Shown: positions 56,060-64,000 of the stretch, piece after piece | How the letters are laid out: each line of letters begins with the position of its first letter | Position numbering within the stretch: position 1 is the stretch's first letter | Assembly: GCA_029721435.1 (NCBI GenBank) | Contig: CM056576.1 | Span: 121,757,166 to 121,821,165, forward strand | Direction: 5' to 3' | DNA: 64,000 nucleotides | From: Gymnothorax reevesii | Taxonomy: Eukaryota; Chordata; Actinopteri; Anguilliformes; Muraenidae | The notes under the pieces: model-generated | What the model was told of the DNA's origin: nothing | Database searches by the model: none | What the model saw: the letters and a program-made list of their open reading frames with translations, nothing else | Translations under genes and position numbers: made by a program

Positions 56060-57060
56060 GGTCAGTTCTTTCCCCTGGAATCCTGGCTGGTCTTCAGCCG
56101 GCCTCTGGAGAGCCCTGGAAGCAGTCTCAGGACAGCAATAAACCGCTGAAACGTTGAGCAGAGGATTCAGATCATCTACCCCAAGTATTTCCTTGGTTAC
56201 CGGGGGAATTCCAGACGCCAAAGGATTGTCTTGTCTGTGCTTGGCGGTCTTCTGTCTTAATTAAAAAGCTATCATTACAGCACTGGCCCGTACCTGCCAA
56301 TAGCTGAGCTCCAGGCCTTTACTCTGCACATCAATCTCAATGTCAGCTTTTTGCATTCGAGCGACTCTTAGTTCAGCAGTCGTTTTACGGTTCTTTTTTT
56401 TTTCTACCTCAATTTTCGAGTAATTGCAGATGCCCTTTCAGTGGTTTAGCACAGGATGCCTGAGCAATCCTAACCATCTGCTTCCTTCATATTGAACATG
56501 AAATTCTTGAACTTTCCATTTTAATCAATCCCCCTGAGTCTGCTCCGCATTTCATGTCGTGGAGAAGAACTAATGGCGATTAGCCACAGAAGTGCTGAAT
56601 TCTGGGGACTGTGAAAAGTTTGAAGGCACGTAAACTCCAACTGAAATTACACTGAAATTAAAAGGTCTTAATGGGCGCGTGGGATGAGACGGGATACACT
56701 GCTGGCTCTCGGCTCGGAGGCGGAAAACATTCTGGTTAAATTCCCATTTGTTTGAGACAAAGTTAACGTTTGATGTGAACTTGCCAGAAGAGCCATATTT
56801 GAAACATATTTATTACTTTATACACATTCTGCTTAAGCCACAAAAACACTTCAGGGATGTCAGCCATTAATAATCCATAATGGTTAATTTGCTTATTTTT
56901 AATGAGGCAAATGGAGGATATGTGCCAATACTTTTATCATTTTTAGAATGTGTTGAAATATTGTGCAGGTAGCAATCCAGCAATAACCTCTGGAGCACAG
57001 TGCATTATCATTTACTTCGATGGGCATTTTTGGACTCAAGGAACCTTTTAATTATTCTAA
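56060..57060. other. Candidate conserved non-coding (regulatory) block
   Basis: About 1 kb free of repeats, with CTTAATTAAAAAGCTATCAT, CCATTAATAATCCATAATGG followed by TTAATTTGC, GAGGCAAATGGAGGATATG and TGTTTGAGACAAAGTTAACG. No protein-like frame. One of the better regulatory candidates by texture; not tested by alignment. Confidence 0.32.
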
Positions 57061-57329
57061 GAACTTAGTTCTAAGAACAAACACCTTCCACTTACTCCCG
57101 ACTTCGCCCTCATTTTTTTATTGTGTCTGTACTGAAGGGACTTTGAATGATTGTAGTTCTTAGAGCTCCATTTTGTGGGACTTTTTTTCTTTTAACTTCA
57201 ACTTACTTTCATAACATGAGAGGAACTCCGAGTGATGTAGGTGTACGTTGCTTCTGAGGATTCTTATTGGCGGTGCGAAAGCAAACAGAACGAGTGGTGC
57301 CAGGCGCAACAAACCTCGCACTTTCACCT

Positions 57330-57480
57330 ACTTGTACGAAATTCAATATGGATCTATTCGGGGTCAGTTGCAATCCCTAAACCGAATTTGGGGTGAATAT
57401 GGCCATTAATCTTGCCTCTAGAGTGTTAACAAACAAACACACAAACAAACCGAACCAAAAACAATACCCCTTCCCTCACC
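57330..57480. repeat. Fragment of a dispersed repeat with CAAA-type tail
   Basis: The phrase CTCTAGAGTGTTAACAAACA followed by AACACACAAACAAACCGAAC resembles the tail region of the tRNA-headed repeats at 5.9 and 60.2 kb, though the head and the hairpin end are not present. Boundaries are approximate. Confidence 0.4.
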
Positions 57481-57983
57481 CTTTGGGTGGGGGTGGGGTA
57501 AAAAAGCCCCCAGGTGTCCCTGGAACTGTTCGGTCCGAAAATGTCTAATGTTGACAGTAAAGTTTAAAGCAGTCAAAAATTACTGCACAACAAAGGCGAA
57601 CAATTTGAATTCTCAGACATAAATACTTTCTTACTCTTTTGTAGCTAGATAATTGACGGTGAAACAAAAAAAAGTGTAATGTGCCTTCTCATCCTATAGA
57701 CACTTACGGAGATGTGAAAAGGGCACTTTTTCAGTACAAAACAAGATGCAGTTTCAGCGGTGAACCATCTGCCTCAGCGCAATCATGCAGTTAGGAATTT
57801 TGAGTGGTTTGACCTCATCATACCAGGGGTATGGTGGGATTGAGTTAGCCTGGTTTATTGCAGTTACCACATAGTTTTTCTTAATGACATACCAGAAAGC
57901 CACTGGCTGTCACCAGAGAGATCTGCTACCTTCTTCCCATCTGGCCCAAAGAATTGTGAGCTGCATCTCGAAGTTGAGCTCTT

Positions 57984-58477
57984 TTTTTTTTTTTTTTTAA
58001 TAAATTTGGCATCTCCAATCCCACCCGAATTTGGAATGTCCAATTGGTGAACTATGTACAAAGCTTGCTCGTATGCGACCCCTTGCTGCCAACTCAGGAT
58101 AGTGAGGACAGTTCACGGCTCTCCTCCGAAGCACATGCCTGTCAGCCACTGATTCTTATACACTCATTGGTTGAATCCTCGTAAGTTCCTAACGAGGGCG
58201 GAGGATACCCGGACATGAACAAACCCAGAGTCTTCCTGACGAGCGCCCGTCTGGCCAACAGGAGGCGCTGGAGCAACGAACAAAGCTATTATTGTATCCC
58301 CTAAATCCGGCAGTCCCTTCCCAATTTGGAACTATGTAGCGCGATGGCCAATTGTGCGCTGCTCTGAAAGAGCTGCCGACCCCTGCCGGTGGGTACGCCG
58401 GGGCTCGAACCCGCAACGTGATAGTCACCTCTGCACTGCAGTGCAGTGCCTTACTCGAGTGAGCTATCCGGCAGCCT
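57984..58477 (-). mobile_element. tRNA-headed SINE, 494 bp, with 14-bp target duplications
   Basis: On the minus strand the 5' head (from 58477) is GCCGGATAGCTCACTCGAGT, a tRNA-like 5' end with A box. GGGTTCGAGCCC (58412-58401) is a near-consensus B box, so an internal RNA polymerase III promoter is present. The body contains two related AATTTGGAA blocks (near 58030 and 58324). The tail is an A run (T run 57984-57998 on the plus strand). GAAGTTGAGCTCTT stands at both sides (57970-57983 and 58478-58491), a perfect 14-bp target duplication of LINE-type integration. The copy is therefore essentially complete. SINEs do not encode protein and depend on a partner LINE. Confidence 0.88.
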
Positions 58478-58491
58478 GAAGTTGAGCTCTT

Positions 58492-59112
58492 TAGTGTTGA
58501 TTGCATGCTTCAATCTTTCATTAATGAAAGATGAAAAATATTACGGTTGGATGGCTAGACTCCTCATAATCTTAGCTAGCTTCAATATTGGGTGTCCAAG
58601 CCACACTGCTGTAAATGCCTCAAACCTTCCAAAATGAGATGAACAGACTGATCCATAATGAAGGTCAATATTTTGGAAATGAACAGCCACAACACTTGAG
58701 TCAGCAATGGTAGGTTCAAAAGTCATTTGCAGAATCTCAACATGCCTTTTTAGACCAGTCTCACTTAATCCAAAAATCTTCTTTGGCCTGTATCGCTCCA
58801 GTCCAGTGATATTATCTGAGGTATGAGTTAGAGTGATTACATACTTAAAATGAAGTGGATGACAAGAAAATTAGAGGAAAGTGTGAACTATGTCTTGTGG
58901 TTTTGGCGAGAAGGCAAAGCAACAATTTCTCAACGCTCTGTAAATTTGAGAAATTGCATATCTTGTGCTAGCTGCTCAAACAGACTTTGATTACACCAGT
59001 GGTTGATCATTTTTCCTTTGTTGTAGCTTGCCAAGGGAAAGATTGTACTGCAGTGGAATTTCGTTACTGTCAAGGGAACAACAACAATGAGTAAATGATT
59101 TCTGTTTAAAAA
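58492..59112. other. Unique DNA, no gene seen
   Basis: Short frames on both strands at 58446-58726 partly overlap the SINE edge and show no domain. ATTAATGAAAGATG repeats a local ATCTTTCATTAATG inverted pair near 58513-58533. Confidence 0.4.
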
Positions 59113-59362
59113 GTCCCCTCTTTTGTCACCTGGAGCTCAATCAATTAGCCATTACAAGCCATTTCAAAATCTATTCCTTCCCGACATCACAAGGGGGAAC
59201 GACCACCCAGAATAATGGAGGAACTGATTAAATTGTTGGCTGAAGCTGATGCAGTCCTTCTTTCTTTTGAAGGGAAACCTCCCCATATGATGTCGGGGGA
59301 ACAGATTTTGAAATGGCCTGTAAAGGCTAATTGGCTGTGAACCTGGTGACATAATTGGGGAC
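59113..59362. mobile_element. MITE, 250 bp, with about 85-bp inverted repeats
   Basis: GTCCCCTCTTTTGTCACCTG at the left and CTGGTGACATAATTGGGGAC at the right are terminal inverted repeats. They continue inward with CAATTAGCCATTACAAGCCA / TGGCCTGTAAAGGCTAATTG and TTTCAAAATCTATTCC / GGAACAGATTTTGAAA, then the GACATC/GATGTC pair. The central 80 bp are unpaired and without a frame longer than chance. Flanking duplications not resolved. Confidence 0.85.
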
Positions 59363-60204
59363 CTTGAAATAGTTTCAGCTATACAGGTTTATGAATGCAT
59401 GATAGCTGATACTGAAGACGCTCCACTCTTCCGTCATTTGGTTAAAAAAGCATTAACACAAATATGTGTGTGAACTAAGAATACGTAGATTTATATAATC
59501 ACATTTCTCAGGAGATACTGAGGACTTTGTAATTTTACCATCCAATGAAATTACAATTTTTTTTCTTTCTTTTTTGAGGAGTAATTTCCTGCGCTAGGGC
59601 TTGACAGCAATATCCTGTCTCTAATCTGTATCCAAATTCCTCAAGTACAGAGTATCATATTTAAACACTTCACACTGTTTCTTTAAAAACAGACACATTT
59701 AATTTGTAAAGAAAATATGAACCCATTATCACATGTATCACTTGCAGATACTTTACTTGGCCATATACTAGATGTGTTTACTCAACAGGAATCAAACTAT
59801 TTTAATGTTACTGCAACATTTCATGCTACCATCAACATGACAAAGAAAACTACTCACACGACTGCGAATCTTGTAGAAGTTCCGGATTATATGGTCCATC
59901 TCTCTACTAATTCATGCAGTTCTCAGGCCTTTGAAGGGAATATGAGCATTATGCCGATTTATGCCACATGTGATGCTCAAGCTTTGCGTCTATCGTGACA
60001 TAAAGGTATTGAATTTAATGTACCCACAAAAACAGGATAAATACAGTCAGATGTACTTTGCCATTTCAATACACGTTCAGCCAGGCAATACAGTGAAGAA
60101 CTTAAACCCATATTTACTTTGAGTCGATATGACAGTAAATGGCCCACTCAAAGTTTCAGAAACATTGGGTTCAATCAAACCTTGTTTCTAAAAATCTATA
60201 TAAA
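59363..60204. other. Unique DNA, one unrecognised 93-codon frame
   Basis: The plus-strand frame at 59717-59998 is Thr/Asn/Ser-rich and shows no known domain or signal; no splice-like context was found. I give no product. The rest is A+T-rich and featureless. Confidence 0.3.
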
Positions 60205-61162
60205 ACTAGAAAAGCACTCGGAGAGCGCAGACCTCCGCCGAGCACAGCATTTCCCTCCATATTGCGACTTCCACCATAGATATTAGTCTTAAATTTATTT
60301 TATCTTCATTTTTAGATTCCTTGACCATGAAAAAATGGCAATTTGATTCATAATGCTATATCAATATTAGTTCCACAGCGTCTTGGCTGTTTAAAGATGT
60401 CTGTTGCATGTTTCTAGCTTCATTTGTTTTTGTTTTTTTTTCTTATGATGCAACATTTACCTCATGTTGTGATTTACACATAAATATTAGTCCAACATTT
60501 ATTTCATCTATTTTTCTCAGATTCCCTAACCAAGAAAACATACCATTAGCAACTGAATTCATAATGATATCAATATTAGTTCAGTAGTTATTCATGAAAA
60601 TCAAATTTTCCGTAATGGTGGTTTTCTTCTGGATCTAGTTCCCTGGCTTTTGAAGATACAGTAAATCCGGTGACACCTTCCTAATTCTGCATTATCTTGG
60701 CTATATAATGGTGTTTGTCGCATGTTTGTAGCTTCATTTGTTCTCTTCCTATAATGAAAGTTCCGAAGCTCCCCAACTTTCGTATTCTGGATCACAGTAT
60801 CATAGTGTCCGGAATTATTCCATTTTCAGGATCAGTCTTTGATATATTGTAGAACATGTTCGAAACTTGTCCTGTATTTTTTTTCCAAGTGCCATGACCA
60901 TTTTTGGTGGAGCTATATGCATAAATGTTGAAAATGGCCCTATCTCCCAATGTTAAAGAATCCTTTAAAAAATTCCTGGATCCAGACGGAGATCCAGATC
61001 ACTTCCAAAATCTAATCATTACCTCCTTATACCAATCTGCACAATCTCTGAAAATTTCATCAAAATCTGTCCATAACTTTTTGAGTTATTTTGGAAACCA
61101 ACAGACAAACAAACAAACAAACAAACCCAGGTAAAAACATAACCTCCTTGGCGAAGGTAAAA
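60205..61162 (+). repeat. Second copy of the tRNA-headed dispersed repeat
   Basis: Starts CTAGAAAAGCACTCGGAGAG followed by CGCAGACCTCCGCCG, the same head as at 5936. The 3' part has AAAATCTGTCCATAACTTTT followed by TGAGTTATTTT, a (CAAA)n tail (61100-61127) and the end ATAACCTCCTTGGCGAAGGT. The 3' hairpin of the 5.9-kb copy is shortened to CCTCCTTGGCGAAGG here. Inside, ATATTAGTYCAACATTTATT-like phrases occur twice (60277 and 60486 regions), suggesting an internal duplication. At about 950 bp it is longer than the 5.9-kb copy. Confidence 0.58.
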
Positions 61163-61895
61163 ATGGAACTTTGTCATTTTGTTTAACTCTACATACCATC
61201 AATGGGTTATTGTATTGTCATACTTTGTAATAGTAGGTGGTCTAATCATTGAGAACTATCACAGAGCAAGAGGACATTGTGAAGCTTTTCATTCATCTCA
61301 TTCTGAGCTCAGTATTGGCAATGTCTAAATGTTACTTTGTTACTTTTGAATTAGCAAAGACATACTCAGGGTCCTCTATCACTGCCTACATAAAACAATT
61401 AGACAATGCTGGAGAGTCTCCAACAGTGGCTTGCTGGCCAGCTCATTGTACTGCTTTATTTGATCGATTGGTTAGCTTGATATTGACAAAAGGAAGGATA
61501 AATTTGAGACAGAGGAAAATAGCGGGATAAGATAAGCTCCAAATCAAGAAAAGCAAACCTGTGGCATACGTTGTGCATGCATGATAGTTTTACAACCCAC
61601 ATTCTGAAAAAGCAGGCACATTATCGAAAATTCAAATATCAAATCGAGAAGGAGTGATTTGAAAAGTCCTTTCACTCTCTGCTATATTGAAAATACAACA
61701 AAAACTAATTATTTGATGCTTTACTTCTGAATTCATTTGCTTGTTAAAAATATGCACTTATTTCAAGTCTGATAAGGTGACATAAAACAGGTTAAATTAA
61801 TCAGGTGGTCTAATCATGTTTCAGTATTCAAGGATCCTAAAAAAAGCATAGTTTGTCAACGGTGAAGATGGGTCAAGGCCCGACAACTATGCCAA
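61163..61895. other. Unique DNA, no gene seen
   Basis: A 93-codon plus-strand frame (61249-61530) has no recognisable domain. No terminal repeats. Confidence 0.35.
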
Positions 61896-62165
61896 CATCA
61901 GCATGAGCTCAGATTTCACCATTTTGGAACTAGTTCCCCAAAGAAAAAATTATAGGATTTTGGGTATTTCACCCTCCACAATGAGTTATGTAATCAAAAG
62001 GACAGCAGGAATCTTGGTGCATAAAGGGATAAAATTTAATTGCAACATATGCTACCATCTAGGCATTGTCTCATTTTCAGCTCGACAATGCTGAACCATA
62101 TTCAGCATGGATTACATGTGCATGGCAGCATAAACATGTAAGGCCCCACAAAACAATACCAACGA
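61896..62165 (+). pseudogene. Heavily deleted Tc1-like transposase remnant
   Basis: The plus-strand frame contains KNYRILGISPSTMSYVIKRT, a good match to the Tc1 helix-turn-helix (G.S.R.I...LGIS.STV.YVIKR). About 100 bases later CAGCTCGACAATGCTGAACC encodes QLDNAEP, which resembles the second catalytic motif (QQDNA..). The whole middle of the protein would be missing, so this is a strongly deleted copy or a chance match for the second motif. Ends not defined. Confidence 0.5.
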
Positions 62166-62750
62166 CGGACATTGCAGAGAGGTGAAGGACTCACGTGTTC
62201 TTATTGACTAACTTTAATTCGAGCTTTTTCCTGGCTGGTGTGAATCACAATATAATGGATTTTTCTCCGTCTAAAGACGAGGCATAGAAACGCAACGGTT
62301 ACGATTAATCTGTCTCCATAAAACAGTTAGCATACCAAATTTAGTTGTATCCTCGTTAAATATCTGACTCCTAATTAGAATTAGAATTGATAGTTTTGGA
62401 ACAGCATGCGTGAATCTCGAGGCTGTGATAACCTGTTACTCAGACTCTAAGGAAAAACATGAAGTGATTATACCTTGAATTCCTAACAGACAACCACCGC
62501 CGCTACATTAATGTTCCTGGGAATTAACACCATGTTCGAATCCTAGGTTTGTTGATTAGATTAGAGGTTGGAAGTCAGCCATCACTGCAATAGCCTCTGC
62601 TGGCATATATACAATGAACCCAGATCATATGCACACCCATGGGCTCCTTAAGAGAATTTCAACGGATAACTGACTTTACGTCTATGGGTTTCCTATATGT
62701 TAAAAACTCAGAACCAACATACATCAATCCTTTCAGTTAGGTAGGTCATG
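62166..62750. other. Unique DNA, no gene seen
   Basis: No recognised frame, no terminal inverted repeats. Confidence 0.35.
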
Positions 62751-62759
62751 GTCGCCTAA

Positions 62760-63320
62760 ACCAACTTAACCAACCAATTCTTACACCGGGCCGCTGGCCA
62801 GTCGTTCCTTAGTGGGGATATTACCCCTAGGTATCCGCCGAGACGGGGCTAGGAAGAATAATAAGATTAAAAGACATGGAGACCACGCAGGCTAGAAAAG
62901 GAATAACAATAATTTAATTACCAGGTAGGCACAAACTTGGATCAAACAAATCAACGTTAAGCCAATTACCAGTTACATATAATTTAGATTATATTTTCAT
63001 ACCTGGAGAAGATAATGGCCACATGGAACTAAAGCCGTCCCATGTGGCCGGGGAGAATTCAGATGCCCCCTCGCTCCGCAGAGCAAGGCGTCATGTGACT
63101 TTCCCCAACTCACATACGCGCGTCAGATGTTGACAAAGAAGAGAAAGGAAGAAGAGCCCCGCCCGGTTAGGATCTCATAATTTTAAAGAACCAAGACCAC
63201 GCCTCCGAACAAGGTAGAGGCCGAATCAGAGTTGCACTCGCGAAGGTGTTACCACCAGGGCAATCACCCGCGCAAATTCTAACCAGTTTTTCAGGAGCTT
63301 CCCAAAAAGAGAGTGAAACA
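62760..63320 (-). promoter_or_regulatory. G+C-richer block with possible minus-strand promoter (or LTR)
   Basis: On the minus strand: a TTTAAAATTATG TATA-like word (63184 region), then GGGCGGGGCTC (GC box, 63168-63158), a pyrimidine-rich stretch, a TCACATGAC E-box (63097-63089), CCCCGGCCACATGGG, and a splice-donor-like CCAGGTATGAA (63006-62996). CCACATGG/CCATGTGG (63019-63047) form a perfect 8-bp hairpin. The elements are in promoter, leader, donor order, but an LTR of a retroelement would look similar, and no downstream exon is known. The plus strand shows nothing comparable. Confidence 0.3.
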
Positions 63321-63638
63321 TAACTTTAAGGGAAATGAAACATGTTCCATTCAATTCCTTAGATTTCCCCGGGAATAAAAAGACCAAACATGATAGGAAT
63401 ATGTGCTAAAATGATGCAGTTGTCATGGAAAAGCCTTAAAATGGAGTATTATAGTCCAATTGTGTTATGAATCTATAAATGGTTTCTTTATGGTATATTG
63501 AACATAAACATGTTATGAATTTGACAGAGATTTAGATTGTTTTAAGCAGGTTAATGTAACTGGGCTTAAATTTCAATGGGACCAGTGGGGTGAGTTTCAG
63601 GAGAAGTTGGGCCTGCTCGAACAAATGGCTCCAACCCC

Positions 63639-63674
63639 CTGCGGGGTAGAACAAAGAGAATTCTACCCCCGCAG
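63639..63674. repeat. Hairpin with 13-bp G+C stem
   Basis: CTGCGGGGTAGAA (63639-63651), loop CAAAGAGAA, TTCTACCCCCGCAG (63661-63674), with one bulged C/G as the only defect. On the minus strand it lies upstream of the G+C-rich block at 62.8-63.3 kb. Function unknown. Confidence 0.75.
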
Positions 63675-64000
63675 TCAGGCAGCCCCGCATCCAGGTTGTA
63701 AAAGCTTACTGCTAGATCAATGAAACACCCAAATTTTACACATGGAATGAGCATGTGATCCCACAATATGATTTTTGACATATCTTGTAAGCCAAATCAA
63801 ACTTTCAGGTTCTACAAACACATAGTACGGGTGTTAGATTGGTCAGCCTGCAGTCTCCAATTCACAGTGTATGATGCATTACAAGACAAAATGTATGAAA
63901 TGGAAGTCCCAAACAATTGTCCAGCAGAAGATCTGTATTATGCAGGAAAAGGGGAAAATTCTGCTTGCTAGTCTTGAACATTTGGTGTCTTCAGAGCCCA
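63675..64000. other. Unique DNA to the window end
   Basis: A plus-strand frame of 67 codons (63768-63971) reads through LQFTVYDALQDKMYEMEVPN with no family recognised; it may be chance. The window ends in ordinary sequence. Confidence 0.3.

Noticed and set aside
58398..58477. A genuine tRNA gene on the minus strand
   Set aside because: A and B boxes are present, but the acceptor stem and anticodon arm do not form, and the unit continues into a SINE body with A tail and target duplications.

Overview
The window reads as vertebrate, almost certainly ray-finned fish, non-coding DNA. It is A+T-rich and has no operon structure, no ribosome-binding sites and no long open reading frame of host type. 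It carries a typical teleost set of mobile elements: at least six Tc1/mariner-like copies (one of the salmonid / Sleeping Beauty type), a Ty3/gypsy LTR retrotransposon remnant, a LINE remnant, a tRNA-headed SINE, hAT-, piggyBac- and Harbinger-type miniature elements, and a Helitron-like 3' end. I recognise no exon of a host protein-coding gene. The window could be a gene desert or a very large intron. Small exons cannot be excluded without alignment.

Layout. 1-5 kb: a truncated Tc1-like copy, then a LINE reverse-transcriptase remnant. 5-6.5 kb: a CA microsatellite and a dispersed repeat with a tRNA-like head. 6.5-16.6 kb: mostly unique sequence, with two blocks (about 9.6-10.5 and 12.25-13.05 kb) that look like conserved regulatory DNA. 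16.6-26.2 kb: two Tc1-like copies, two palindromic foldback elements, two short MITEs and a Helitron-like terminus. 27.9-30.6 kb: a Sleeping Beauty-type copy interrupted by a 1.3-kb CAGT-ended element flanked by TA. 32.8-36.3 kb: a hAT-like MITE, the end of a Tc1-like copy fused to a truncated gypsy element (one LTR, gag, protease, start of reverse transcriptase), then half of a foldback MITE. 36.85-40.15 kb: a Tc1-like copy containing a piggyBac-type MITE with perfect TTAA duplications, itself between two diverged inverted repeats. 40-46 kb: unique DNA with regulatory-looking blocks. 46-49 kb: a foldback MITE, then a Tc1-like copy split by a 1.7-kb element with 40-bp terminal inverted repeats. 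49-64 kb: microsatellites, a 361-bp near-perfect palindrome, a 490-bp SINE with 14-bp target duplications, a 250-bp MITE, a second copy of the tRNA-headed repeat, and a G+C-richer block with possible promoter character near 63 kb.

Every transposase and polyprotein reading frame seen is broken by stops, frameshifts, deletions or insertions, so nothing here looks mobile on its own. The strongest new observations are structural: three clear cases of one element nested in another with recognisable junctions (28.4-29.7, 38.75-39.09 and 47.2-48.9 kb), a gypsy/Tc1 junction read as one open frame (33.8 kb), and several long palindromes able to form hairpin RNA. I found no evidence for a new multi-gene system.
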